DNA of 64,000 bases from Massilia frigida (GCF_011682175.1 NZ_WHJG01000010.1:140816-204815); one strand, 5' to 3'. Positions 52,576 through 62,533 are shown, counted from the first letter of the stretch. The notes: generated by a model from the sequence alone, not told the origin. A program made the numbers and translations.

Positions 52576-52910
52576 GGTGGCTTGGTCTTCTTCTGGTCGG
52601 GCGGGTGGCTGGGATGCGATCCGGGAGCGCCGGTGCGCCGTCCCGGGGGCGGGATGGCGTCACGGGCGCATGTTGTCACTATAGAAAAGCGGCGGCCCGT
52701 CTGCACGCCGAATGCGACAGACCGCCGTTCCGGCACGACGAACTGCAAAAAAACCCGACAAAGCGCAAATTTTGCGGATAAGAAACAATTCTCCCATCCC
52801 CCGCTTTGCGTGCGCGCAAACGGAAGCGAACCCGCGTCGTCAGAATGGGTCTAATGAGCCATGGCCGGCTTGCCGGCAAGCCCAGTCCACAACGAGATGA
52901 AGGGATCACC
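52576..52910. other. 335-bp promoter gap between adaptor and GGDEF-EAL genes
   Basis: No gene. GC-rich near the adaptor, with an AT patch at about 52740-52790. Should contain divergent promoters; no clear operator was seen. Confidence 0.4.
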
Positions 52911-55403
52911 GTGAGTGCTGATAAACCTGCCCAAGCGGGCAGTGTCGAGCCGGAAGGACCGGGGCGCGAGGCGCTCGACGTCCTGTACCGCTTCGTCGCT
53001 GCCCTTGAACTGGCGCCGACCGTCGCCGTGCACAGCACCGACCGCAACGGCATCGTGCGCTACTGGAACCATACCTGCGCCGAGGTGTTCGGCATTTCCG
53101 CGGCCGAGGCGGTCGGGCGTCCCCTGACCAGCCTGTCCTCGCACCTGGAGCGCGAAGAAGACTTCCGCAACACGCTGGAAACGGTGTGGAAGACCGGGCG
53201 CACGGCGCCGCCGCGCGACTGGCACATCCGGCGCCAGGATGGTAGCGAGCGCTGGCTGTACTCGACCCACTTCCCGGTGCTGCGCGACGGCGTGACCCAG
53301 CAACTGTTTTGCATGGAAGTGGACATCAGCAAGCGCAAGGTCGACGAAGCTGAACTGATCGAGGCGGGCACCAACTTCCGCCAGCTGTTCGAGCGCTCCA
53401 CCGACGCCATCGTGCTGATCAAGGGGAATGGCATCATCGATGCCAACCCGGCCGCCGTGGCGCTGTTCCACTGCGCCGACAAGCACTATATCGTCGGCAA
53501 GACCCTGCTCGATTTTTCGCCCGAGGTGCAGGCCACCGGCGAAACCTCGGTGGTGGCCGACGCCGCCCTTGCCTCGCGCGCCTTCATCGACGGCAACAAC
53601 CGCTACGAGTGGGAATTCAGCTTGCCCGACGGCGCCCATATCTGGGCCGAGGTACTGCTCACCTCGGTGACCCTGGACCACGCATTCCTGTCCTACGCGG
53701 TGCTGCGCGACATTTCCCCGCGCAAGGCGGCCGAGCACGCGCTGGCCATGGCCGCGCGGGTGTTCGAGAATTCGCGCGACGCCATCCTCATCACCGACCG
53801 CCACTACCGGGTGATCGCCGTCAACCAGGCGTTTACCACCCTGACCGGGAGGGCGGCGGGGGACGTGATGGGCGGCGAAGTGCCGGGCCTGCTCTCCGGC
53901 ATGCACGACGCCTCCTTCTACCAGCAGATCTGGGACTTCGTGGCGGTGCACGACCACTGGGAAGGTGAAGTGTGCTGCGTGCGGCGCGATGACGACGATA
54001 TCCCGGTGTGGGTGGCGGTCACGGCGATTCGCGACAGTGCCGAGCAAGTCTCGAACTACATGGCGATCATGACCGACATCACCGAGCGCAAGCGCGCCGA
54101 GGAACAGACCCGCTACCTGGCCGAGCACGACTTCCTGACCGACCTGCCGAACCGCGTGCTGTTTCTCGACCGCCTGCAACAGGCGCTGGTGTCGGCGCGG
54201 CGCCAGCATACCAAGGTGGGCGTCATGTTCCTCGACCTGGACCGCTTCAAGGGCATCAACGACAGCTTCGGCCACCACGTGGGCGACGCCGTGCTCAAGG
54301 AAGTGGCCATCCGCCTGACCGGCTGCGTGCGCGGGGTCGATACGGTCAGCCGCCAGGGCGGCGACGAATTCGTGGTCATCCTGGCCGATATCGGCGGGGT
54401 CGACCAGGCCGCCCACGTCGCCACCAGCGTCATGCACGCGGTGGCGCAGCCGGTGCGCAGCGATAGCCACACGATCAGCCTGTCGGTATCGATCGGCATC
54501 GCCATCTGCCCGGACGACGGCCTGGACGTCGACACCCTGCTGAAAAACGCCGACGTGGCCATGTACCACGCCAAGCAGAACGGGCGCAACGCCTTCAGCT
54601 TCTTCAATGCCGACATGAACGCCCACGTCATCGAACGGGTGCAGATCGAGAACGAATTGCGGCACGCGCTGTCGAACCAGGAGTTCGTGCTCGAATACCT
54701 ACCCGAAATTAACATCGCCAGCGGCCAGGCCACGGCGGTCGAAGCGCTGCTGCGCTGGCGCCATCCGCAGCGCGGCCTGCTCATGCCGCACCAGTTCATT
54801 CCCGTGGCCGAGGAATGCGGGCTGATGGTGCCGATCGGCGAGTGGGTGCTGCAACAGGCGTGCGCACGCGCACGCGCATGGCGCGACGAGGGTTGTCCGG
54901 TGATGGTGGCGGTCAATCTGTCGGGCGCGCAGTTCATCGACGGCGGCCTGGTGCACAGCGTCGAGGAAGCGCTGCGGCTGTCCGGGCTGGCGCCCGAGTT
55001 GCTCAACCTCGAAATCACCGAAAGCGTCATCATGCGCGGCGACGACACCACCATGGCCACCATCGCCACCCTGCGCGCGCGCGGTGTGCAGCTGACCATC
55101 GACGACTTCGGCACCGGCTATTCGAGCCTGAGCTTCCTGCGCCGCTATCCGCTGACCAGGCTGAAAATCGACCGCTCGTTCGTGATGGAAATCCCGCAGC
55201 CGGACTCGGGCGCGAACCCGCCGGCCAACCTGATTCCAGCCATCATCGCGGTGGCGCGCAGCCTCAAGCTGCGCGTGATCGCCGAGGGCGTCGAGACCGC
55301 CGAGCAGCTGCAGTTCTTGAAGCGGCACGGCTGCGACGATTACCAGGGGTATTACGCCAGCATGGCGTCGAGCGACCCGGACCTCAAGCCGCGCCCTCGC
55401 TGA
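52911..55403 (+). CDS. PAS-PAS-PAS-GGDEF-EAL cyclic-di-GMP protein
   Basis: 830 residues from the GTG at 52911 (AAGGGA upstream); an earlier in-frame ATG is possible but has no ribosome site. Three PAS domains (about 25-150, 150-280, 280-400), GGDEF domain with intact RQGGDEFVVIL near residue 484, then EAL with EALLRW near 611. Most EAL catalytic groups are present (NLSGAQF, EITES, DDFGTGYSSL, LKIDRSFV, EGVET), but the first strand has EYLPEIN where YQP is normal, and the C-terminus after CDDYQGYY is short and unusual. Probably bifunctional or phosphodiesterase-biased. It overlaps the next gene's 3' end by 20 bp. Confidence 0.88.
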   Translation: MSADKPAQAGSVEPEGPGREALDVLYRFVAALELAPTVAVHSTDRNGIVRYWNHTCAEVFGISAAEAVGRPLTSLSSHLEREEDFRNTLETVWKTGRTAPPRDWHIRRQDGSERWLYSTHFPVLRDGVTQQLFCMEVDISKRKVDEAELIEAGTNFRQLFERSTDAIVLIKGNGIIDANPAAVALFHCADKHYIVGKTLLDFSPEVQATGETSVVADAALASRAFIDGNNRYEWEFSLPDGAHIWAEVLLTSVTLDHAFLSYAVLRDISPRKAAEHALAMAARVFENSRDAILITDRHYRVIAVNQAFTTLTGRAAGDVMGGEVPGLLSGMHDASFYQQIWDFVAVHDHWEGEVCCVRRDDDDIPVWVAVTAIRDSAEQVSNYMAIMTDITERKRAEEQTRYLAEHDFLTDLPNRVLFLDRLQQALVSARRQHTKVGVMFLDLDRFKGINDSFGHHVGDAVLKEVAIRLTGCVRGVDTVSRQGGDEFVVILADIGGVDQAAHVATSVMHAVAQPVRSDSHTISLSVSIGIAICPDDGLDVDTLLKNADVAMYHAKQNGRNAFSFFNADMNAHVIERVQIENELRHALSNQEFVLEYLPEINIASGQATAVEALLRWRHPQRGLLMPHQFIPVAEECGLMVPIGEWVLQQACARARAWRDEGCPVMVAVNLSGAQFIDGGLVHSVEEALRLSGLAPELLNLEITESVIMRGDDTTMATIATLRARGVQLTIDDFGTGYSSLSFLRRYPLTRLKIDRSFVMEIPQPDSGANPPANLIPAIIAVARSLKLRVIAEGVETAEQLQFLKRHGCDDYQGYYASMASSDPDLKPRPR

Positions 55404-56358
55404 GCCCGCCCGGGCCGTCGAACAGGCGGATGCGCGCCAGCACTTGGCCATGGTCGGAGGCTTCGGGCAGTTCCAGCACCACGTGGTCGTTCAGGTAGAC
55501 CACGTCGACCACCTCGCCGAGCGCGTTGGGCAGGGACGCATTGAATTGTTCCGACACCAGGATATGGTCGATGGTCGTGTACTGGCTGTCGTGCACGATG
55601 GAAAACCCCACGTGGCGCAGGTGGTCTTGCCGCTGCTGCAACTGGTAGGCGTCGAACATGCGCTCGCCCAGGGTATTGCCGTTGCCCAGCACGATCATGG
55701 TGGTGACCGCGTCGGCCACATCGTTGAAGTCGCCCAGCACCACGCGCGGGCGCTGGTGTTCCCTGGCCAGTTTGCTCAGGAACACACGCAGGGCCACCGC
55801 CTCAGTGCCGCGCCGGACCAGCGAGCGCAGGCAGGCCAGCGCGTACAGTTGCGGGTCTTCGCTGCTGTCGCCGTTGCGGTAGTCGGGGCGCTTCGATTTC
55901 AGATGCACCACCACCACGTCGACCGTGCAGTCGGGCGAGACGATCACCGGCGCATGGATCACGGCGCGCGAAAAGCGGTCCGCCTCGCGGCTGCCGGGCG
56001 GCAGCGCCACGCCCTCGGGAAATGCCAGGTGCGCCACGCCGGGCGCGGCCAGCGGCAGGCGCGAGACCAGCGCCACGCTGGGCGTGAGGCGTTCGGCGCC
56101 CGGATCGGGGTCGAAACCGACGTGAAAGGCATCGCGGTAGCGGCGCGTGCGCGCCAGCGCGTCAAGCAGGGCGGCTTGCGAAAAAATCTCCTGGAAGCCG
56201 ATCACGTCGGCGTCGAGCAGGTCGATCTGGCGCGCGGTCCAGTTTAGCTTGGCCTCGTATTCTTCCGGCGTGGTCGGCAGGAGATTGTCGTACAGCTTTG
56301 CCCCGGGCGGGGCGAGGTTGTACACATTGAAGGTGGCAAAGCGAATTTCTTGCTGCAT
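55384..56358 (-). CDS. endonuclease/exonuclease/phosphatase family protein
   Basis: 324 residues. EEP superfamily motifs: RFATFNVYNL (Asn), VIGFQEIFSQ (Glu), the His/Asp strand VVHLKSKRPD, VLGDFND (Asp-Asn) and STIDHILVSEQF, ending near LPEASDHGQVLARI (Asp-His). Cytosolic, no signal peptide; the substrate could be DNA, RNA, or a phosphorylated lipid. GAGGAG precedes the start. 3' ends overlap the c-di-GMP gene by 20 bp on the opposite strand. Confidence 0.85.
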   Translation of the reverse strand: MQQEIRFATFNVYNLAPPGAKLYDNLLPTTPEEYEAKLNWTARQIDLLDADVIGFQEIFSQAALLDALARTRRYRDAFHVGFDPDPGAERLTPSVALVSRLPLAAPGVAHLAFPEGVALPPGSREADRFSRAVIHAPVIVSPDCTVDVVVVHLKSKRPDYRNGDSSEDPQLYALACLRSLVRRGTEAVALRVFLSKLAREHQRPRVVLGDFNDVADAVTTMIVLGNGNTLGERMFDAYQLQQRQDHLRHVGFSIVHDSQYTTIDHILVSEQFNASLPNALGEVVDVVYLNDHVVLELPEASDHGQVLARIRLFDGPGGLSEGAA

Positions 56359-56396
56359 AATAAGAAACTCCTCATTGAACGTTTAGCGTATCACGC

Positions 56397-56888
56397 ATGG
56401 CCAAGAAAGAGCACATTTCCGAAACACCGGCGACGCAGTTCCTGCGCAAGCACGGTGTGATGTTCAGCGAACATCCTTATCCGTACGAAGAACATGGCGG
56501 CACGTCGGTGTCGGCGCGCGAGCTGGGCGTACCCGAGCACCACGTCGTCAAGACGCTGGTGATGCAGGATGAAGCGGCCAAGCCGCTGATCGTGCTGATG
56601 CATGGCGACTGCAAGGTATCGACCAAGAACCTGGCGCGCGCCATTGCCTGCAAGTCGGTTGAACCGTGCAAGCCCGAGGTGGCGCAGCGCCATTCCGGTT
56701 TCCAGATCGGCGGCACCTCGCCGTTCGGCACGCGCAAGGCGCTGCCGGTGTATGTGGAAGAGAGCATCCTGGCGCTGGAAACGATTTATATCAACGGCGG
56801 GCGGCGCGGCTACCTGGTCGGCATTGCCCCGCGCGTGCTGGTCGACCTGCTCGCTGCGCGCCCGGTCAGATGCGCGCTGGAAGAGTAG
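56397..56888 (+). CDS. ybaK: YbaK-type aminoacyl-tRNA deacylase
   Basis: 163 residues, whole-length YbaK/EbsC. ETPATQFLRKHGVMFSEHPY, GGTSVSARELGVPEHHVVK, GGTSPFGTRKALPVYVEESI contain the conserved Lys and Gly-Ser/Thr loop of the ProX-YbaK fold. Hydrolyses mischarged Cys-tRNA(Pro). Divergent from the phosphatase gene by 38 bp. Confidence 0.92.
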   Translation: MAKKEHISETPATQFLRKHGVMFSEHPYPYEEHGGTSVSARELGVPEHHVVKTLVMQDEAAKPLIVLMHGDCKVSTKNLARAIACKSVEPCKPEVAQRHSGFQIGGTSPFGTRKALPVYVEESILALETIYINGGRRGYLVGIAPRVLVDLLAARPVRCALEE

Positions 56889-57123
56889 CACCGGTCCTGC
56901 TAAAGCTTGCCAGGCTTGCGATGCGAATAAATGCATGAGTGTAAGTATTTGGGGGGAATTCGCCTCAAATCCTTCCCGCGCAGCATGGTGCGTAGTATTG
57001 TTGCAAATATTCCATGGAGTTTTGACTAATAGTCTTAACAAAAGTTTACTTTGCCCAGTCCGTCAGGTTAATGTGCAGCCTATTTGCATGAATAAATCCC
57101 TGAAACACTGATCCGGAGTAGAC
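56889..57123. other. promoter region of the metzincin gene
   Basis: 235 bp, AT-rich in the second half; no gene or strong repeat is visible. Confidence 0.4.
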
Positions 57124-59553
57124 ATGAGACGTTTGTTGAAATGCCTGGCAATGATTGCCTTCACCAGCGGGGTGTTGACCGCATGCGGCGATAACACCGG
57201 CGCATCGGGCGAGCGCCACGCACCCGCTGCGGCCAGCCCGCCGCCTGTCGCCAGCAGCGCCGATGCGGCCACCGCGCCGCCTGAGGCGAGCAGCGCCGAT
57301 ACGGCCGGGGTCGGCGTGATCAGCGGCGGCGGCGCCAGCCTTGGCAGCGCTGCCGCCCCGATCGCCAACGCCACCACCATGGGCATGGCCGCCGCCGCCT
57401 CGACCACCCAATGGACATTCTGCGCGAACGAAAATAGCCGTTGCGTTTTCAACGGCAACCAGACCGTGCGCTATGGCGCGGGCAACCGCTTCGTCAGCAA
57501 GACGCTGGGCTGGGGCGCCTCGTGCAACACCGCCACCTTTGGCGATCCGGCGCCGGGCGTGGCCAAGCATTGCGAAGTGACCAGCACCTGGGAAGCGTGC
57601 GGCGTCGAGGGCGGCCAGTGCGCTTTTGGCGACACGCGCACCGTGCGCTATGGTTCCGGCACCAGCTTCATGAGCAAGACGGCGACCGGCGGCGTGGCTT
57701 GCAACAGCAATGTGTTTGGCGATCCAACGCCGGGCATCGCCAAGCGTTGCGACAAGGCCCAAGTCACGTGGACCTTGTGCGCCACCGAAGGCGGCCGCTG
57801 CAATTTCAGCGGCACCAATGCGGTGCTGTTCGGGGCGGAAGGCAAGTATTACACCTACACCAAGACCGATGGTGTCGATTGCACCGTGGGCGCGATGGCC
57901 AACCCGGCCCCCGGCCTGGTGAAAAGCTGCTATATCCCCGGCGCACCGATTGCCGACGCCACGCCACCGGCGTCTGGCGATCCACGGATCGGCAGCATCC
58001 AGCTGGCGCAATCGCAGCTGTTCGACAGTAGCGACAGCGCCCTGATCTTGATCAATGCCAAGGCAGTGATGGTCAAGGTCAATGCCCTGAGCAACACGCC
58101 AGGCGTGGCCAAGCCGGACGGCAAAGTCCAGGTCAAGGATGCGAATGGCAATGTCCTGCGCGAAATCGCCTTGAACAAGCCAGCCGGTGCGCTGCCCGCC
58201 AGCGTGCCGCTCGTGCCCGATGCGAACACCTCGTACATCGCAGTGGTGCCGTCCGACCTGGTCCGTCCGGGCCTGCGCCTGAACGTGGTCCTGGCGAATG
58301 GCCAGAGCAAGACCATCAATCCGCGCGTCGGTGGCGGCGTGCCGATGGAGCTGGTCACGATTCCGGTCCAGATCGGCACCTCGGTCGGCCGTGTGGTCAG
58401 CAATCTGCGTGACTTCGTGCAGGACCGCATTCCGGTGTCGACCGTGAACCAGCGTGGCCGCGCCACATATGTGTCGTCGCGCGTGACGCGCATGCCCGTC
58501 AATGAGACCGAATGGAGAGATGCGTTCGGTAAAATCCTGGGCGAAATCGCCGACTTGCACCGCCTGGAAAACGGCAACGATCGCCAGCATTACTTCGGCA
58601 TCATTCCGAAAGCGACTTACGGCCTGGCCGGCCTGGCCTATGTGCCGGGCACCAGTGGCGTTGCCGCCGATATCCCGTCGATGAATGAAGACGGCTTGCG
58701 CGGTATCGTGGTGCATGAACTGGGCCATAACTACCGTCTGAACCACGCCGCGTGCGGCGGTGCCGGCTCGCCCGATCCGAAGTATCCCTACCCGAACGCG
58801 CAGCTGGGCACGGGCACCCACTACACCTGGGGCTATCTGTTCAGCAGGGCTGCCTTCTTCGATCCGCGCAGCACGAATATCCATGACATCATGAGTTATT
58901 GCGGCGGCAGCACCTTCTCGGACTACAACACCCACCTGATGCAGGCCTTCCTGACCCCGGCCGATGCGATCATGGCGACGACGGCGAGCGCTGCGGCGCA
59001 GGATCTGATCCTGGTCAGCGGCCAGATCAGCGGCGACAAGGCAACGCTCTCGCCACTGAAATCGTTCACCGGCCGCGCCAGGCTGCAGGCCAAGGGCGAG
59101 TACACCTTGCATATCGTGACGGCCAAAGGCGCGCTCGACTATCCGTTCAGCACGCTGGCGGTCGACCATCCAGAGGACATGAAGTCGCTCAACTTTAGCT
59201 TGTCGATTCCGCACCCGGGCCCGATCGTCAGTATTTCCGTGGTCAAGGGCAAGGCGAACCTGATGCAGTCGACAGCCCGTGCGATCCCCGAGGGCAGCGT
59301 CCAGCGCGCGGCCGCGGTGCAGGTGCGCGAGCAAGCCGGCAAGGTGCAACTGGGCTGGGATCACGCCAGCTATCCTTACCTGACGGTGACGCTGGTCACC
59401 GATGGCAAGCGCACGACCCTGGCGCAGGATCTGCAACATGGCAGCGCGGTCTTGTCGCTGGACGCGCTGCCGGCCGGTGGCGCGTTTGAATTGAGCCTGT
59501 CCGATGGCGTCAACACGACGCTGGTCAGGCAGGAGCGCAACAACGCACTGTAA
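57124..59553 (+). CDS. lipoprotein metzincin metalloprotease with three Cys-rich repeats
   Basis: 809 residues. Lipoprotein signal peptide with lipobox LTAC (Cys 21). After an Ala/Ser-rich linker come three homologous repeats of about 55 residues (about 96-150, 156-211, 216-272), each with the pattern W-xx-C-A-xEGGxC-F and ending FGDPxPGxxKxC, likely disulfide-bonded and possibly carbohydrate-binding. The catalytic domain has HELGHNYRLNH (zinc site, near residue 531) and a Met-turn DIMSYCGG near 590, so it is a metzincin, reminiscent of M66/reprolysin-like enzymes. A C-terminal beta-rich region follows. GGAG precedes the ATG. Substrate unknown. Confidence 0.85.
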   Translation: MRRLLKCLAMIAFTSGVLTACGDNTGASGERHAPAAASPPPVASSADAATAPPEASSADTAGVGVISGGGASLGSAAAPIANATTMGMAAAASTTQWTFCANENSRCVFNGNQTVRYGAGNRFVSKTLGWGASCNTATFGDPAPGVAKHCEVTSTWEACGVEGGQCAFGDTRTVRYGSGTSFMSKTATGGVACNSNVFGDPTPGIAKRCDKAQVTWTLCATEGGRCNFSGTNAVLFGAEGKYYTYTKTDGVDCTVGAMANPAPGLVKSCYIPGAPIADATPPASGDPRIGSIQLAQSQLFDSSDSALILINAKAVMVKVNALSNTPGVAKPDGKVQVKDANGNVLREIALNKPAGALPASVPLVPDANTSYIAVVPSDLVRPGLRLNVVLANGQSKTINPRVGGGVPMELVTIPVQIGTSVGRVVSNLRDFVQDRIPVSTVNQRGRATYVSSRVTRMPVNETEWRDAFGKILGEIADLHRLENGNDRQHYFGIIPKATYGLAGLAYVPGTSGVAADIPSMNEDGLRGIVVHELGHNYRLNHAACGGAGSPDPKYPYPNAQLGTGTHYTWGYLFSRAAFFDPRSTNIHDIMSYCGGSTFSDYNTHLMQAFLTPADAIMATTASAAAQDLILVSGQISGDKATLSPLKSFTGRARLQAKGEYTLHIVTAKGALDYPFSTLAVDHPEDMKSLNFSLSIPHPGPIVSISVVKGKANLMQSTARAIPEGSVQRAAAVQVREQAGKVQLGWDHASYPYLTVTLVTDGKRTTLAQDLQHGSAVLSLDALPAGGAFELSLSDGVNTTLVRQERNNAL

Positions 59554-59588
59554 CAAGGTGGGGGCCAGCGGCCCCTGGTAATGGAAAG

Positions 59589-59611
59589 CGGCCCGCAAGG
59601 GCCGTTTTTCT
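59589..59611 (+). terminator. terminator of the metzincin gene
   Basis: Stem CGGCCC-GCAA-GGGCCG followed by TTTTT. Confidence 0.88.
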
Positions 59612-59796
59612 TATGGCGGCGACAAGATCGTCGGCCGGCGCGCGTGCACCGGCTTTTGACGGGGCCGCTGTTGCGCTGTTGATGAAACAGTATCCCGGGC
59701 GGCCCCGGCATCAGGATGACAGGGGTGATCCGGCAGCGAGGATGGTGTATATTCACGCCCGGCGCACAGCGCCTCTTCCCAACAAGAGAGACCACC

Positions 59797-60414
59797 ATGA
59801 CTACAGCCATTTTCACCATCGTCGCCTATCTGATCGGCTCGATTTCGTTCGCCGTGGTGATGAGCCGCCTGTTCAGCCTGTCGGACCCGCGCACCTACGG
59901 TTCCAAGAACCCGGGCGCGACCAACGTGCTGCGCAGCGGCAACAAGGGCGCGGCGATCGCCACCCTGATCGGCGACGGCGCCAAGGGCTGGTTCGCGGTC
60001 TGGCTGGCCATCCGCCTGGCGGGCGAGTATGGGGTGGGCACGGCCGGCATCGCGCTGGTGGCCGTTGCCGTGTTCCTGGGGCACCTGTGGCCCGTGTTTT
60101 TCCGCTTTGTGGGCGGCAAGGGCGTGGCGACCATCCTGGGCGTGCTGCTCGGCATCAATGTCTGGCTGGGCCTGGCGGTGCTGGCGACCTGGCTGGTGGT
60201 TGCCTTCACGACGCGCTACTCGTCGCTGGCGGCGCTGGTGGCCGCGATCCTGGCGCCGATTTACTACGGGATGGCGTTCGGCATCGATGAACTGTTTTTC
60301 GCCGTGGTGGCCATGAGTTCGCTGCTGCTGTTCCGCCACAACCAGAACATCGCCAAGCTGATGGCCGGCAAGGAAAGCAAGATCGGCAGCAAATCGGCGG
60401 GCGCCAAAAAATAG
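59797..60414 (+). CDS. plsY: glycerol-3-phosphate acyltransferase PlsY
   Basis: 205 residues, five membrane helices. Signature SYGSKNPGATNVLRSGNKGA (here TYGSKNPGATNVLRSG), then HLWPVFFRFVGGKGVATILG. Uses acyl-phosphate to make lysophosphatidic acid in phospholipid synthesis. The ATG at 59797 follows an AAGAGAG. Confidence 0.95.
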   Translation: MTTAIFTIVAYLIGSISFAVVMSRLFSLSDPRTYGSKNPGATNVLRSGNKGAAIATLIGDGAKGWFAVWLAIRLAGEYGVGTAGIALVAVAVFLGHLWPVFFRFVGGKGVATILGVLLGINVWLGLAVLATWLVVAFTTRYSSLAALVAAILAPIYYGMAFGIDELFFAVVAMSSLLLFRHNQNIAKLMAGKESKIGSKSAGAKK

Positions 60415-60477
60415 GGCGCGCAGGTGCGATCCGCGGCTTGGCGCTAGAATGGAAGGCCCGACCGACAGGAGCACCTG

Positions 60478-61137
60478 GTGACCAAGCTGAAAATTGATTT
60501 TGTATCCGATATCTCCTGCCCCTGGTGCGTGATTGGCCTCAAGTCGCTGGAACAGGCGCTGGGCCGCCTGGACGGCGTGGCGAGCGCCGAGCTGCACTTC
60601 CAGCCCTTCGAGCTCAATCCGAACATGGTTGCCGAAGGCCAGGATATCGGCGAACACCTCACTGAAAAATACGGCGCCACGCCGGAGCAGGGGGCGCAGA
60701 CACGCGACATGATCCGCGCGCGCGGCGCCGACTTGGGCTTTCGCTTCGATATGGATGCGCGCAGCCGCATCTACAACACCTTCGACGCGCACCGCCTGCT
60801 GCACTGGGCCGAGCTGCAAGGGCGCCAGCGCGAACTGAAGATGGCGCTGTTCGAGACCTATTTCACCAAGGGCGAGAGTCCGGGCGACCACGCCGTGCTG
60901 GCGCGGGTGGCGGGCGAAGTGGGCCTGGATGCCGTGCAGGCGGCCGAGGTGCTTGCCAGCGGCGCGTATGCCGGCGATGTGCGCGAGCGCGAGCAGTTCT
61001 ACCAGCAGCAAGGCATCAGTTCGGTGCCGGCCATCATCATCAACGACCGGCACTTGATTTCGGGCGGGCAGGCGCCGGAAGTGTTCGAACAGGCGCTGCG
61101 CCAGATCGCGGCCGAATCCACGTCGCAGGAGCATTGA
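60478..61137 (+). CDS. FrnE-like DsbA-family oxidoreductase
   Basis: 219 residues with a GTG start at 60478. DFVSDISCPWCVIGLKSLEQ has the CPWC redox motif; TFDAHRLLHWAELQGRQREL and GISSVPAIIINDRHLISGGQ (cis-Pro loop VPA) are FrnE signatures. Cytosolic thiol oxidoreductase; no signal peptide. 1 bp before the DUF427 gene. Confidence 0.92.
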   Translation: MTKLKIDFVSDISCPWCVIGLKSLEQALGRLDGVASAELHFQPFELNPNMVAEGQDIGEHLTEKYGATPEQGAQTRDMIRARGADLGFRFDMDARSRIYNTFDAHRLLHWAELQGRQRELKMALFETYFTKGESPGDHAVLARVAGEVGLDAVQAAEVLASGAYAGDVREREQFYQQQGISSVPAIIINDRHLISGGQAPEVFEQALRQIAAESTSQEH

Positions 61138-61138
61138 G

Positions 61139-61429
61139 ATGCCGACAGCCAGCTGGAACGGTGCCGTGATCGCCGACGCGCCGATTGACCAGGTGCAGAT
61201 CGTCGAAAACAATGTGTATTTCCCGATGTCGGCGGTCAGGCAGGACTATTTACAGCCGAGCGCGACCGAGACCAAGTGCCCATGGAAGGGCACGGCGAAC
61301 TATGTCAGTTTGCTGGTCGATGGGGAAACCAAGCGCGACGCGGTGTGGACCTATCGCGCACCGTTCGATGCTGCCAAGCAGATTGCCGGGCACGTGGCGT
61401 TCTGGAAGGGCGTTACGGTTCAGCGTTAA
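61139..61429 (+). CDS. DUF427 family protein
   Basis: 96 residues, single DUF427 domain: WNGAVIADAPIDQVQIVENN, CPWKGTANYVSLLVDGETKR, VWTYRAPFDAAKQIAGHVAF. Small cytosolic fold of unknown function; the WKGxxY motif is intact. Co-transcribed with the FrnE-like gene. Confidence 0.9.
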   Translation: MPTASWNGAVIADAPIDQVQIVENNVYFPMSAVRQDYLQPSATETKCPWKGTANYVSLLVDGETKRDAVWTYRAPFDAAKQIAGHVAFWKGVTVQR

Positions 61430-61526
61430 CCCGTCGTTTCTGGCACTGCCCGAAACGACTTCCCGCCTCTCCAGGAACTAGCCTTTGCCGCTAAGTTAAG
61501 CAGCTTTGTGACCACCAACCTCAAAA

Positions 61527-61617
61527 CCGTCATTCCCGCGCAGGCGGGAATCCAAGTTCGTCGAGCCGCCTGTAACTGCGCTACGGAATGGGATTCCCGC
61601 CTGCGCGGGAACGACGG
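61527..61617. repeat. dispersed REP-like palindrome
   Basis: Inverted arms CCGTCATTCCCGC ... GCGGGAACGACGG with an inner GATTCCCGCCTGCGCGGG. Same family as 9702-9741 and 47927-48190. Confidence 0.8.
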
Positions 61618-61804
61618 ATAGTAGTCAAGTGGGCACAACGGGCGCTTTTGGTGCGCCGCACAATAACAGTGCCGAAAACCCCCCATCACGGCGCCTCCCG
61701 CCCTTAACTTCCCTCTTCCTCACTCTCGTTTCCCGCTGGCACGCCATTTGCTGATGTCCTGGTAACGGCGCACGTCCGCGCCTGGCTTGCCAAACGAGGG
61801 AACC

Positions 61805-62533
61805 ATGACGACCGACCGCACCATCCCGACCCGCCGCACCCTGCTCAAGGCCGGCGCCGCCGTCTCGCTGACCGGCCTTGTCAGCGGCGGCGTGTTCGCC
61901 GCCGGCTCCGACAAGCCCGAAAAAGAAGACATCAAGATCGGCTTCATCCCCCTGACCGACTGCGCCTCGGTGGTGATGGCCTCGGTGCTCGGCTTCGACA
62001 AGAAATACGGCATCAAGATTGTCCTGAGCAAGGAATCGTCCTGGGCCAGCGTGCGCGACAAGCTGGTCAACGGCGAACTCGACGCCGCCCATGTGCTCTA
62101 CGGCCTGCTGTACGGCGTCCAGATGGGCGTGGGCGGCGCCAGGAAGGACATGGCGGTGCTGATGAACCTGAACCACAACGGCCAGGCCATCACCCTCTCC
62201 AAAAAAGTGGCCGACAAGGGCGGCGTGGATGGCGCCTCCCTCGCCAAGCTGATGCAGACCGACAAGCGCGAATATTCCTTCGCCCAGACCTTCCCGACCG
62301 GCACCCACGCGATGTGGCTGTACTACTGGCTGGCCACCTACGGCATCAACCCGCTCAAGGACGCCAAGGTGATCACCGTGCCGCCACCGCAGATGGTGGC
62401 CAATATGCGCGTCGGCAACATGGATGGCTTTTGCGTGGGCGAGCCGTGGAACCACCGCGCCATCGTCGATGGGGTCGGGGTCACCGCCGCCACCACCCAG
62501 GATATCTTGGGTGTATGTGCAAACTCGTCGTAA
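61805..62533 (+). pseudogene. truncated nitrate-type ABC substrate-binding protein
   Basis: The frame opens with a Tat signal (TRRTLLKAGAAVSLTGLVSG) and a CmpA/NrtA-like domain (IKIGFIPLTDCASVVMASVL, VGEPWNHRAIVDGVG), then stops after ATTQDILGVCANSS. Full-length relatives continue for over 150 residues more. The break coincides with the beginning of repeated TGGACAA motifs at about 62512, so the gene was cut by a transposon end. 242 residues remain; a functional product is unlikely. Start at 61805 follows GAGGGA. Confidence 0.8.
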
